From: Astrocystis sublimbata
Taxonomy: Eukaryota > Ascomycota > Sordariomycetes > Xylariales > Xylariaceae
NCBI GenBank assembly: GCA_022453515.1
Contig: JAJNNY010000075.1
Coordinates: 98,538-162,537 of the forward strand
Length of the DNA: 64,000 nt
Direction: 5' to 3'
Below, piece by piece: positions 34,040 through 46,311 of this stretch (the stretch's first letter is position 1; each line of letters starts with the position of its first letter). A program made the translations under genes and the position numbers. The notes beneath the pieces are model-generated. The model saw only the letters and a list, made by a program, of their open reading frames with translations. It was not told the DNA's origin and ran no database searches.

Positions 34040-35671
34040 TTAGATCTTCCCCCCGTCGACTTTGTAAACCGCACTTCCATTCATAGGCCTACTGACCACA
34101 ATCGCACCCTCCATATCCTTCTCACCGACCTGTCGCTTAGAGTAGTATTTCTCCACCAACGCCGCCTTGATCTGGTCTACCTTGTCCGCAGGCACCAGGT
34201 GAACGCTGCAGCCACCCCAGCCGGCGCCCGTCAACCGACTCCCGTAGCTCCCAGCCTCGCGCGCGATCCTGCATATATCGTCGATCTCCGGCGCGCTGCA
34301 CTCGTATATCTCGCGACACGAGTCCTGCGTCTCGTTCATCAGGTCTCCCAGCCGCTGGTTGTACTCGACCGTATTGTCGGACGAGGGCGCGTTCGCCGGG
34401 TCCTCGAGCAACGCCAGGAACTTGATCACCCGCAACGCCTCAGTGAACACGTGCAGCGCACGCTGGCGCAGCTTGAAGTACTCGCCACGCACGGGGAAGC
34501 TGGACATGAAGCGCGTCTTGACGTCGTCGACGGAGACGCCGATGTGCGCGGCCACCTCCTCGACGGTGTAGCCCTGCTCCTGCGTCAGCGTCGTCTTGGT
34601 CAGCGCGATGAGCTCCTCGAGCTGTTCCGTCATCGACTTCTGCGTGCCGCCCTCTCGCTGAAAGTAGTTGTCGTGGAAGCCGTGGATGGACACGCCGAGC
34701 GGGCCGGCGTCCCGGGGTAGCTCGGCGCCGGCCGGGCAGAGCTTGGCATTCAGCACCGCGGCCGCCATGCTGCACTCCACCACGCGCAGGTTGTAGTGGA
34801 TGGGTCCCGTCACCTGCTTGTTCGAGGTGACGAACGATTGCACGATCATGAAGCACAGCTCCGGGTTCGTCTTGGGGAAGAACACCGGTCGTGCGGATAG
34901 GGACGGCGCGAAGGAGACTAGCAAGGCGGACCCGCGCTCACTGAATACGGAGGCCGACTGGTCCATGCTATGGCTTGCGTGTGAGTGAAAAGCGACATAA
35001 GAGTTAGGTGATATATGCATTGGGTTGCGGTTCCCTTACCCTCCTGAATTGACGCCCACGGCGCGCTCGCTAACAATAGCGACTTCCGTCAGGTCCTTCT
35101 TGTCGATATTCGACTCTCCGTTCGCAACCATGACAGCCAGCGCACTCGCACTCACAAAGGCAGCGCTCGAGCTCAAGCCGCCTCCGGCGGGCACGGTGCC
35201 GTCCACCAGCACCTGCATGCCGCTGGGCTTGAAATCCGCGCCGTGCTTCTTCCTCAGCAGCTCCAGGGCGCCCCTGAGGCCGGACTTGAAGTAATTCGTC
35301 CACTCATGCCTCGTCGCGTCGATCTCGACCTCGGCATGCGGGATGTCGAACTCGCGCGTCGCATAGCTCTGCTCGTCCACGTTGGCGATCCTGATCCGGT
35401 AGGTGCCGTCCACGGCGGGCGCCACGTCGGTCGACACGGCGATGATGACGTCCGGGGTGATGGCCATGGGCAGACATGGGTACAGCGAGTAGTCGATGTG
35501 CTCGCCTATGATGTTCACGCGGCCCGGCGAGCGAGCGACGAATTGCGCCGGGCTGCCGTAGCGCGACTGGAACTTCTCGAGCAGCCCGTTCCAGCGCACG
35601 CCCTGGTCGCCCAGCGCCTGTTCTGTGTAGATGTCGTGCAGCGCAGCGACCGAGGGCACAGGTCCAGACAT
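34040..35671 (-). CDS. GAL1: Galactokinase
   Basis: A 519-residue cytosolic GHMP kinase that phosphorylates galactose with ATP in the Leloir pathway. Exons are 35040-35671 and 34040-34967; the 72-bp intron (GTAAGG to TAG) splits the conserved substrate loop, restoring NSGGMDQSASV across the junction. The three family motifs are in order: GRVNIIGEHIDY (residues 50-61), the ATP-binding VPAGGGLSSSAAF (160-172), and the C-terminal GSRLTGAGWGGCSVHL (about residue 450). Start ATG 35671 gives a normal length for fungal galactokinases. Nothing suggests that other Leloir genes are adjacent. Exon 1 is GC-rich at third positions, which creates antisense shadow frames. Confidence 0.96.
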
Positions 35672-36967
35672 GCTGCTGAATGGATGAAATGGACTAGGAG
35701 GTACTATGTATGTAAGCTATATGTATGTATATGTACAAGGCGTGCATACAATCACAATGAATGAGTGAAGAACGAAGGTTCCGGGGTGTTCAACCAATTA
35801 AGGTCTCCAACACGATGCAGATGCGAAGCAATGAGCCTCGGCGCGGGGTGGTAATCTGTAATTAATGGATAATCGGGTGACTGAGAGAGCACCCCGCTTC
35901 GTGCGACAAAGCTGCCCGTCTGCCTTTGCTTTCAAAGCGATTGTTTCGCGAAATTTTCAAATTGGGAAAATAAAAAATTTCATTAGTTGCCGAGCACGCC
36001 ACAGGTTGGGTGCCACGGTAGAGGAAGAGATTCTTTCGAATTATCTGGGCTTGACTTTGATCGTCACGAGGTCAACGCCCAGACGAGGGGTGACTTCATA
36101 TGTAGCAGCAGCAACTCCACAACCACTGCCCCTCAATTTCACATGAACAGCCCCATCGTCGGTTCGGATTTTCTTGAGGTTTCAATATCGATACCATTGT
36201 CTCTAGCATCTGAATTGTCAAGCCTTGGTAAAGAAATTGGGAGCTCTTGTTTCCTATTAGGTAAGCAGGCAACAGCCAACGTGAAGGGGGCTATTGATAA
36301 TGCCATGATGCTACAGCCTCACTAGTATATATGTAACCTACATAGGCAGGCGCACAATGGAAGAGGAATACAACATTCATGTCAATGCAAACATCGGATT
36401 ATTTGATTGGCGCATATCTGACTCAGTTCTAAATAAATCGACGACATGCCGCTTCCCGTGCTAGTGGCGTACAAAAGTCCTACTCCTTCAATTCCTACAC
36501 TATGAAATCGGGCTCCCAGCGACACAATCGAAAAAGAAAAACCGCAATCTTTGCTGCATGACACAATAGTGTCAAAGGTCGGACAGAAACAGATTGACTG
36601 GAAATGGCACAACGACACGGATGAGGAATCATCAGACACATGTCGCCACGACACTCGTTGTCGCCCTCTCACTCTCACGCACGCGCCCCCAACGCATTGT
36701 CGTCCGCCGTCGCTTACCTATGGTACTATTCCTCGGAAATGGCGCAGAGAAGGCGGAGAGGGGGGCGCAGCTCTATTGCTCGCGTCATCTCGCTTGTATC
36801 GTATAAGTTAGTTAGTTTATAAGGCAGAAGTTGGACTGGACATGCAAAGAGTATTAAAGATGTCCCGTCGCGTCTCCTGTTAACAATGCAGAAAGGGATC
36901 GTCTAAAGCTTGGGCGGATTTCAAACATCAACTCTTGAGAAAGGCGATCATCAACCCACAGATCACC
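35672..36967. other. Divergent intergenic region
   Basis: About 1.3 kb between the galactokinase start and the small secreted protein start. No gene is supported. Regulatory sites for galactose induction cannot be recognised with confidence. Confidence 0.5.
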
Positions 36968-37475
36968 ATGAAGTTGCCAAATCTATTATCTATAATCCTG
37001 ACTGCTTTAAGTCTAAGTTCTGTTGCCTCCGCCTGGCTGAAGCAGAAGGCCCTCGAGTACGACAGCCCGGGCTGCAAGAACACGATTAAGCACTACTGGC
37101 TCGGAGATAAGAAGCGGCAGATCGCACGTACGTCCTTTCCATCCGTCCCTCCAGAGCCTTCTTGCTTAATTACTCGAAAGAGAGTACAGATATCAGCTAA
37201 CACAAGTGCTTCTACCGATAGTGGACGATGCGACAGAGAGCGTCAGGACAAGCACTGCGAACGACGGCATATGGCGGTGGTACGGGTTTTCGGCAAGCAC
37301 GGATGACGGCAAAGAGTGTTCTGGTGAACGTGTTGCGAGAGTGTGGGGGCCGTGTTTTGACCTGGACAAATACGCCTCCGAAGGCAAGCCCGATATCAAG
37401 TGTCTACGAATCTGCAACATGTGGGCTCACGAGAATGATAGCGAATCGTGCGCCTCATTTGGGGTTCATGAGTAG
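36968..37475 (+). CDS. Small secreted cysteine-containing protein (candidate effector)
   Basis: A 137-residue secreted protein of unknown function. Exons are 36968-37127 and 37222-37475, with a 94-bp intron (GTACGT to TAG). A clear signal peptide (MKLPNLLSIILTALSLSS, likely cut after ASA) precedes a mature protein of about 115 residues with six cysteines (one in PGCKN; five in exon 2, within KECSG, GPCFD, IKCLR, RICNM and SESCAS). An even number of cysteines fits disulfide bonding outside the cell. Short size, a signal peptide and no known domain are typical of effector candidates, but also of many neutral secreted proteins. It lies next to the broken acetolactate synthase copy, in a stretch that looks less conserved than the rest. 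Confidence 0.72.
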
Positions 37476-37784
37476 GCACGCTCCTATTATCTTTGTTTTA
37501 TGTTAGATGACAAGGCATATGGGGGACATGTTCAAGTGCATCATCGGATATGGTTGATGCCGTGTGTATTACTCAGCGCGTCGTCACGGCGAATAAGCAG
37601 GAATTCGATAGTGCTGACTTGGTTTGCCGCCATTTGTTGAATCTCCTCGCGGGAATAAAATATACATGTAGCTGTTACGCTTGAAGCTGGCAAACTGCCG
37701 CCATATGTGCGGCTTTGGCAGATTCGTTTGTAGATATACAGAAACTCGTTTTGATAAACCCCGGAATTTTGGACACTTTCCAAT

Positions 37785-38655
37785 GTCGAACTGCGCGGCG
37801 GTGGAAAGCTCAGTAAGCGTCATGTTGAAGGAGGCATCGCCGTTAATGTCAATAACGAGAGAATTGGGTCGAGCAACCTCGCACCGATAGCCGAAGGCAG
37901 ACCGTATCCCACGGTATCTAGGCGACCCGACGACAACATTGTTCGGGAATAACGCCATATGAAATGCTGTGCTATCCACATCTGGTGCTGCCCTACTCCC
38001 GTCGGGATCGTTTCCCGCTTTCCGGTCCGCACTCAGGTTGCTGAGGGTCTCGATGAGAACCTGAGGCTTGATCTTTCCAGGTCGTTTATCGGCCACTTCT
38101 CTTTCCAAGACTTGATCTTTATAAACCATTCCGTGCGATCCGCCATATGTTGTATTGACGTGCGGGAGGATGTTGGTTAGGTTCTTCGTCACGTCACCTT
38201 CGATGACTTCCGTTGCCTGAACAAACTTGTTGATGTTCTTGGGCATGATCCCGAAGTGGACAATACCGCCACGACCCTCCGCAGCAGCTGCTTTGGCGGC
38301 AGGAGCAAACTTGGCGATGTTCAAGGTTATACGATCGTCGAACGGCGCACCCAGGGCGATAATAAGATCAGCCTCCTACATAGCCATGTTCGCAAATACG
38401 GAGCCGTACATGCCAAGCATGTATAGGGACTCTTCGTCGAGCTCGTCGAAGGCCCCCAAAACATGTAGGATAGTGGTCACAGGTATCGACGCCTTGTCTG
38501 CGAGTGCTTTGAGAAGCTCAGGGCGGTTTTCTGAAGTGATAACACCATGGCCGGCGTAGATTACGGGCTTCTTTACGACCTTGATAAGATCAGCAACAAG
38601 GTAAATTGAGTTCTGGAGCTGCCTTTGTGTGGCCTCGATGAGGGAACGTGAGGCA
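37785..38655 (-). pseudogene. Truncated, broken acetolactate synthase (ILV2-type) copy
   Basis: The minus strand encodes the middle part of the catalytic subunit of acetolactate synthase (first step of branched-chain amino acid synthesis, mitochondrial). Recognisable stretches run in order: KKPVIYAGHGVI, ADKASIPVTT, FDELDEESLYMLGM, a GAPFDDRIT segment, EGRGGIVHF, GVGQHQMW, and DGDASFN-like (NGDASFNMTLTELSTAAQF). A TAG at 38376-38378 replaces the expected Gln codon (CAG) after ANMAM, a C-to-T change. Two compensating frameshifts bracket the GVGQHQMW block (near 38030 and 37880). The first third of the enzyme and everything after QFDIG are missing. It cannot make a working enzyme; an intact ILV2 must lie elsewhere. 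Confidence 0.85.
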
Positions 38656-40827
38656 GCACTGGGTAGGCTTGGTGCAAGCTCTCGATATGTCGATGACGTG
38701 GGCCCAATAGAAGAATAAAAATGATCGGAAACTGAGGCGGCCCGCGAGTTCAGGGATGAAATGTCGGGATAGGTATTTACTGACAAAGCCCAGCACAGAG
38801 AAAAGAACATGGATGTAATTCGTTCGGTTCACATGGGAAGATGCAGTGCATCTACACCAGCACGTCAGCACACAGCGAATGACAGCTCGGTCCCATGCTC
38901 TGATTGGCCAGCTTTGCATCATTTTTGCCCTTTTTGGATCTAGACGGCCCGCCCCCGCGATGCAGCTCTGTAACATTGCATCAGATCAGTCACGCTGCTA
39001 CATAAGCTGTTGATCTTGTGCTGATGATAGTGGGAACAGTTTTGGTCAAGCCTATCTTGCCTGTTTAATAGACTTGTATTTCTGCTTGTATTTCTGCTTG
39101 TATTATTAAATCAGCTACTGGTAGAATAACCGTGGTGCTCTATTGCTCCCAACACCATCAGTATCAACCTCAGCCTACCTAAAGTTTGTGGCTGGTCACA
39201 GCTGATGAGCTGGCTACACTAGTGGCTGAAATTCGCTTGCACGGTTGTTCCCGGTTCAAAATGATCGAGCGGCATGTTGCCCGTAGCACGATGTCTCAGC
39301 AATAGTCGGTGAAGGGTGTTCGGTGGCTGATCGCTTAGGGGGGCATGGGCGTTGGAGTTCACAATGCCCTCAGCATGGTCTTCAACTTTCAACCACACCA
39401 GAGATGTCTTCTGCTCTACCATCTGCTGTGGTGTGATAGTTGGCACTATCGCTGTCAGATAAGCTCTTAATAGGTCCGTATACTCGAGATGTTGCCCTTG
39501 CGATAGTCCATGCTCATGTAGCTAGCGAATGAAGTGTTTAACGGCTTTGTAATTTCGCACATATCATCCGAGGTTGTCTATATGCGGAGGATGTATAGGC
39601 AAGTCTATCGTTGTTCACTCGGACTATCTACCTCATCTATTGTGTGTTATGACCTCTCGTGCTATGTAAAGCACATATCATGTCAGAGTCCGAGTCTTAT
39701 TCCAAGCTGCCATGCAATTTGCTATAACTTTCCGCTGGGTATTAGTCCGCCATCTGCTCCTAGTTTCGTTTATCCTATGCATCCAGTTTGAATCCCGCCT
39801 TTGTGCCAAATATTTCCTGCTTTACACTCATCTATTTGGCGGGCCTGAGAAAGGCACACGGCGTTGTAGTCTCGAAGGTATGGTGCTCACCACCTTTCTC
39901 GACAACACCCAACTACAGTAGCAGCTCAGTTATAGTGGCACGGAGGCTGACTCGCGAGTGATATACCTACGATGAAGCTCGGTAGGCCAGCTAGTCATGT
40001 ATAGTCTGTCGAGATCCTCGTGGGGTATGATGTCAGTCATATGGACATAGGGACCGATTTATCTACCTACATGTAGCTATGAGTTCGGAGAAGACTGGCT
40101 AAACTTAGAACAAACAACACCTAATCGAAAACCAACGTCACATCATGTCCCGCAAGTCTCGCAGTTCAGATAACATGCAAATGGACAAGAGCTCTCTCTT
40201 ACAATCACACAGAGCCCTCGGCTAGACACGATTGAGCTCAATAAGGCGATGTTCATGAATTTCTCGTATGAAGTATGTACCTTGATGAGATCAAACTTGT
40301 ACAACAACTGTGTGTATGTAGGTCGCGAGGCAAAGCTGTCTTCTACTAGCTGGACCAGGAGACCCTACCTCAAGATTCCGTCGATCCAATTGACACAGTT
40401 CGGGAGAAACACTAAACCTGCTCGCCTTGCAGGTATCGATGTTTGCACCCCTGATTCCATCTCCATTCGATACACTGTGCACCAGAACTCTGCAAGCAGG
40501 TTGCTCTCATAGATTGTCTTCGCAAGTTGGAGATATAATTCGATAATTCTCTAGCATCTAGCGCTCAACGGGCATGGACGCCGAAAGAGACCCTTAACTC
40601 CACCAGCGCCAAACATTCGGGACTCTATGACTGATGATCGTCTTCTGCTCTGCAAAGGAACCAAATCCAGCATCATGGGTATTATATGCATACCGGGTAC
40701 CAGGTTCCGGCAGTCGTTATCAATCATCAGCAACTCCGACTGAGAAATGCCAACTATAGTATAGTAATACAAGGGAATCTGTCATAACGACGTGGCAAAA
40801 TCCGCGATCATCCGTTTCATCATTACC
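38656..40827. other. Intergenic region, no supported gene
   Basis: About 2.2 kb. It contains a 12-bp tandem repeat (39073-39104) and short frames only. A 75-residue frame at 39219-39446 (minus) has protein-like composition but no recognisable domain; it could be a relic. Confidence 0.45.
39073..39104. repeat. 12-bp tandem repeat, 2.7 copies
   Basis: The unit CTTGTATTTCTG occurs at 39073-39084 and 39085-39096, with a partial third copy. Confidence 0.75.
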
Positions 40828-41779
40828 TCATCCGTACATCCTCAAAATCTGTGTAATGTACCGCATTTCCAGAAACTCGGCAGCCTGGAGGGGCGTGTGT
40901 CCCGACCAGCTAGGCAGCTTCGTATTGGCTCCGTGTGCCAGGAGGAAGCTCACGGTGATAGGATTGCCAGCGGCCACGGCATAGTGGAGTGGTGTGCCGG
41001 TGTCGACCGTCCGCCTTCGCCTCGCATCGTCGCGTGGCCGCGACTTCGGGTCCGGCTCCATCTCGTTTACGTCAGCACCGTGCTCTAGCAAGATCTTCAT
41101 CACTTCTATCCGATCTGCATCCTCACGGTTGGGGTAGGCCTCGTTCAACGCTTTACTCGACGCGCTGGCTGTGGAGTGTAACAACATCGGCGTCTTCGGG
41201 TCAGCACCAGCCTCTATCAGCAACTTTACCACCTCCGGCGAGTGCAACCGGACGGCCACCATGATGGGTGTAAAACCGTACTCGGATAAGTTCGGATCTG
41301 CGCCATGCTCTAACAGCCAACGACAGAGCGGCGGGTCCCCGAGCGCAGCGCTGAGAAGAATAATGAGCTAGGGGAACTCTATTGGACCTGCAATAGCCAG
41401 AGTAGGACAAAAAAAGAGAGAGAGAAAAAGAGAAAGCTTACCGTAAAGGCGTCCAGAAGTGCCAGTCACCAGAAGCGCTGATGTAGCTGCGGTTCACATC
41501 CCAGCCGTGCTCGTGGAGGATTTGACACTGCTCCACAGATCCCGAGTTGATCACGGCACATACAAGAGCGTCGTCGATAACAGCGCCTTGAGAAATAAAA
41601 AACCGGGTGAGGTCCGACCAGCCATGGGCAGCGGCGGTGCGTATGGACCGGTCGAGAATGGTGCTGGCACCTGGGGCGGCTCTCTCGTGCAGAGGCACGG
41701 TGTGGTCGTGGCTCAGCAGCATGTTTGGCAGTATGGTCTCCACGGCATCAAGGTTGCCGACGGCTGCAGCTTCTTCCAT
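40828..41779 (-). CDS. Ankyrin-repeat protein
   Basis: A 286-residue protein with five or more ankyrin-like repeats, so probably a protein-binding scaffold. Exons are 41442-41779 and 40828-41350; the 91-bp intron (GTAAGC to CTCAG) was placed because only the CTCAG acceptor restores the repeat TPLRAALGDPPLCRWLLEHG. Visible repeat cores include AAHGWSDLTRFFISQGA, VVKLLIEAGADP, VMKILLEHGADVNE, TPLHYAVAAGNPITVSFLLAHGAN and TPLQAAEFLEM. The start at 41779 is the first ATG after an AG-ending pyrimidine stretch, so a further 5' exon cannot be excluded. A repeat extension between two ankyrin units (residues about 200-215) is rich in Arg and Asp. No other domain is seen. Confidence 0.78.
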
Positions 41780-43609
41780 AGCGCGGATCCTGTTGACATC
41801 AGAGATGGTTTATTTTTGTCGATACTAACAGTGACATGTACATGGTAATGGTAAGTAGAGAGAGAGGGAGGGAGGGAATGTAAAAGTGAAGAATGCGCGC
41901 AACAGCTCAAGTCAGGCAGACAGATTGTAGACTCGGAGCAACAGCCACAGAGCCATGACAGCGGTTGCCGTCAGCAGGCTGGCGTGCGCGAAGCACCATA
42001 TGCAGCCAGAAACCCATGTCACATCCGCCTCGACTGCCGCCGACAGAAAGGGCACGCAGGACGGAGATAGAGGGGTGTGGAGAGAGCATGGCCAGCAGTG
42101 GTAGCAGTGGCGGCGCCCTTCAGGCGGGCGGGCCAACACTACCGTACTTTTTGCGCGCAGGAGGGCGGTATTCCACTACCTAACCTACTGTCGACTGGGC
42201 AGAGAGGGCGGCAGCACGGCTCGATGTAACGTCGATGCTGACAGTAATAGCGGCGCCCCCGATTCGAAACATTCGAAACAGAGAGCAGCAGGGCACCGCA
42301 ATGGCTCACGCAATGCACGGTACTTTACCAATGTTTCCCTCGACACGTAAGCGGGGGAGACGGGTCGTTGAGGGATGGTCGGGCGGTGGTCTCGGGCGGA
42401 CCGAAGCCAAAAGTCCTAGATTCGTATCACGATGCCTATCGCAGAGTCTGATTAGGTACAACCTCCGTCGATAGAGGCGGAGGGGGTGCCTCGGGTGCTG
42501 CTGTGCTAATGCCGGGATGGATGTGATATGTATGGTATGTGCTGTTAGTCCTACATGCCAGACTAGCCGAGGTGGTACATCGTAAACGGTCCGGTATGAG
42601 CATGTGGGAGCTGGTGGCCGCTTCGTACAAAGTCCGTCTTGAGACTATTGATGGGGATGAGGCCCAAATTGTATAGTGGTATCCAGGCGGGTGTAAGTTC
42701 CCAGGAAGTGCGATTCCAGTCCAGGCAGCGGGATTCCAGGGACTGTCCAATGACTTCAATACCTGCACAAGTACCTACCTACCTTAAACGTCAGACCCCA
42801 CTAGATCATTGAGCTCAACGTGCGCAATGTCTCTACCTGCAGTGGACATCTCGACATGGAGTTACGTACAGGTTGCATGCCATATGTAGGTACATCCTAG
42901 GCTATGTTGAATCCGGCTTGAAGCTGCATACAATGGACGGGTTGAAGAACAGAAAGTGGAAGCGGCCCCGCCACTTTAAGCCTTTGAGGCGGTCTCTAGG
43001 CTTGTGAGAAGGCGGGAATACAGGTTACAGCAGAAGACGTTTCCTACAGTGCCCATGTGCGCCGTCACTTGGCTGGTAGCCCCTCATTCCTCATTGGGGA
43101 AGTGTTTCCCTGCCATCACATTTCGTCACTTACAACCTGAAGGCACCTACACCACACCTAGGCGGGCTAGGTACATGAGAACAACAACAATAACCACCTA
43201 CACGACATGTTTACTTCAGACAATAGAATTTGATGTGACACAGAGCTTCCACAACTATCGCTACAAACACACAACCAGCATTCTACAATTGCCTCGATAC
43301 TGCGCAAAGCTCATAGGAACTAGCGAAAAACATAGCTCAAACAACATGCTTGGCAGAGAAGCTTGACCTACTTGGTACCTACCTCGCCTACTACCTAATA
43401 CCTACTGCATGCAGAACAAAGTGCCCCCGCGCCGTGAGGACCGGACAGGCAGCTTGAAGGCTTGACACAAACCCAATAGGTACGCGGCCCGCGACACGCC
43501 CCCCATAAGCGGAGCTAGCCATATCCTTCCTATCTCCCCAATCTCATGCGCGGGTGAGTTGCTTACAGTATATTCCCATCTAGGCAGGGGCTTATGATGC
43601 ACTTGCGCC
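41780..43609. other. Divergent intergenic region
   Basis: About 1.8 kb between the ankyrin gene and the WD-repeat gene. It contains GGGA-rich sequence at 41860-41880 and many TACCTA motifs near 43370-43410. No gene is supported; an upstream exon of the ankyrin gene could lie at its left edge. Confidence 0.45.
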
Positions 43610-46044
43610 ATGAGGCTCCGCCAATCAAACAAAAAGAAACAATATCAGGTACCGGACTATGCTGGCCTTGACCTGGGCGATTCGGATGCCGAGGCTACTT
43701 TGCCCAGACCGGAGTCGTCCGGCGACGAGTTTGTTGTTGTAGAGAACAATCAGGGTGGTGATGAAGACAACGTTGACGATTTGCAAGACGAAGCTATCGA
43801 GGTAGACGACGACGACAATGATGATGACGTCGAAACTCCCGCCAGTAATGGCCAAGCACCAAGTCGCAACTCAGCCGTCAAGGCTGCGAAATCTGCAAAG
43901 GCAAAGTCGCATCATACGGGGCGCACGAAGCAGGATCAGCCCGACTCCTCGGAACTGACCTCTGCCGAAGTGCCCCCCTATCCATCAGACCCGGGCCAGA
44001 GATGGACGAGGACCTACCAAGGGCCGATCAAGCGATGGACACGATTCTATGAATTGATCGACTGGTGGTTCGGCGATAAGCCAGACCGCAGGGCCATCCT
44101 CGATGGCTACCTCAGGCTCTGGTACCGGCACGAGCTTATACCGCCCAAGTTGACCACAGAGTCTTTTCTTGCGATAGCTCGGAATGGCTGGATGCCCCCC
44201 GATTTTGCTGACAGCCAGAGGCTCAAATTCCTCGAATTTTATAACACTCGTTTTATAGAACAATTCCAACAACAGAAATCTACAGTCATCGATAAAGCAA
44301 CGGCGCTTCGCTACTGCCTCCCGCACGTGCCAGACGAGCTGCTCTTGTATATTGGCCATGCATCACATCAAACAGAGTACCGCCTCAAACATGGAGAGAC
44401 TATGTCTCTTTCCGATGCCGGGCACCTCATCAGTGAGATAGAAACCGAAGCCACTATCACCGGAGGTTGGCTTCTCGACATGGGGGGTATTCCGGTCTCC
44501 ATGGCGTGGGCACCCGCAAAAGGACAGATGGACCAGTATTTGGCGATTGCAGTTGACCCCTTTTCTGACCAGGCCTACTATCGAGACCTCAAGGATGCTC
44601 CCAAGGAGCAGGAACAGCATCGGAGCGCAGTGCAGATTTTGAAGTTCAGTGCAGTAAAAGATCGCCGAGGCATTCTTAGACCCTCACTCAGCGCCCCGAC
44701 ATTGGCCCAAGCTCTGTGTTTTTCATGGGGTCGGATCTCGAGATTACAGTGGTGCCCTGTAGCCGTCACGGCTGAGGATGCCGCTCGTCTATTAGCCGTG
44801 CTGTTCGTCGATGGGAAACTGAGGATTATATCTGTCCCAAATGCCTCTAGGCATGACGGTAATGGAGTATTTGGTGAGTGTCATTTCGAGATCGTAACGA
44901 TTGATCAATCACTTATAGAGATGCAGAGCAAATCGAACATCCCATGATCCTGCTTGAACCACCAAGAGAGCACCCCATTGAAATCACCTGTTTCACATGG
45001 GTGAACATGAACCGGGTGGCCACCGGTCTGTCAGATGGATCTGTGATGCTGTGGTCTCTCTCGCCTACCCGAATTCTCTTGCGACATCCGATCCACTCCA
45101 CTGCCATTGTGGACATTGTTTCCGGCTATCCTACGGATCCCTTCATCGTCTCGACCGTACCCGTCGGCGGTGTTCTCACGTTAACTGACCTCACCCGCCC
45201 GAGTGCAGAAACGACGTATCATCCGAATATGATGGTATCACTTCAACCTAATCTACTGGCTTGGAGCCCCCATCTCCGAGGCTATGCCTCAATGTGGCCA
45301 TCGGCATTTGCCGGAAATCCGAATTTGACCTTCTTGCCAGTGCGAGGGTTCCCTCTGTGCCGTCACCTCATTACCGTCACAGGGCTACCTACATGTATCT
45401 CTATCGGCACCTGTCATCCCTATATCCTCATTGGCTCAACAGACGGTAGTGTATGGGTTTTCAACATGCTACGGAAACTGTCAAGTCATAGAGAGAAGAC
45501 TACTAAGCTGAAGTTCTTTCAACATGAGTTCCACAATTTACCACCCTCGTACACAAACTATGGAGGGGATGAAGCGAAGCCTCGGGGCGCGTGCCGAATT
45601 CTTAACGGGTTCCTGCCCGAGCCCAATTCTCATCCCACAGGGGTGAAGATGGCGGAGACTCAAAGGCAGAACCGCGAAGCGGCAAAAGGCAAGGGGAAGG
45701 GGAAGGCCAAGGCCAAATCTCGACCGACAAAAGCGCAAGCCAAGAGTACCAGCCAGCCGGACCGTGAAGTAGACGAGGAAGCGGCCATGACGTCGGGGCC
45801 TGGACCAATTGTACTGTACGAGCCTCAGACTCGGATCACTGGGGTGGCCTGGAACCCGAACATCGAATTTAGCTGGTGGGCAGCGGCTACTACGGCATCA
45901 GGTCTGGTGAGAGTCATGGATATTGGGTCCGAGCCACAGACAACACAACAACAAGCGGGGGATGAGGATGCGGACGATAAGATCTCTGGTTCGGATGAGC
46001 CTGACGTAGATGATATGGACGTTCATAGCGATGAAGAAGGTTAG
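43610..46044 (+). CDS. WD-repeat protein, candidate TFIIIC subunit (Tfc6/Sfc6-like)
   Basis: A 795-residue nuclear-type protein. Exons are 43610-44873 and 44921-46044, with a very short 47-bp intron. Two AG acceptors lie 2 bp apart (TATAGAG); only the second keeps the frame, giving GVFDAEQIEHPM. The N-terminus is a short basic segment (LRQSNKKKQYQVPDYAGL) and a strongly acidic stretch (residues about 30-75). A helical middle region is followed by beta-rich WD-like blades (for example ISRLQWCPVA, VNMNRVATGLSDGSVMLWSL, YILIGSTDGSVWVFNM and ITGVAWNPNIEFSWWAAAT). A Lys/Ala/Gly-rich linker and an acidic tail close the protein. This layout matches the WD40 subunit of TFIIIC, the Pol III factor that binds A and B boxes. 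The assignment is from layout and recollection, not a search. Confidence 0.7.
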
Positions 46045-46311
46045 GCGGACTGACGTGGGATGACCACACAGGTCGCTAGAGCCATGATTGTGGCAATCCA
46101 ACGAATATGTACATACGGACAGGACAGGCACCACCGACACGGATTTATTCGGCAACCCTATCATTCACCACGCCACGTCAGCTGTAACAACATATTGAAT
46201 AGGGCTGTGGCGATGCCGCCAGCACAAATTATAATTACTAACTACCTTGTATCTCTGTTCATGGAACCAGCTAATTTCGCCGTACTGTGCATCTCCATGT
46301 GCATGGAAGAC

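Noticed and set aside
38590..38976. 128-codon minus-strand frame next to the acetolactate synthase relic
   Set aside because: It is out of frame with the ILV2 similarity and has random-looking composition.
39219..39446. 75-codon frame with protein-like composition
   Set aside because: I could not match it to any family or extend it by splicing; it might be a relic, but the evidence is too thin to call.
41912..42139. Hydrophobic frame upstream of the ankyrin gene as a possible first exon
   Set aside because: No donor joins it in phase to the 41779 exon without a stop, so the ATG at 41779 was kept.
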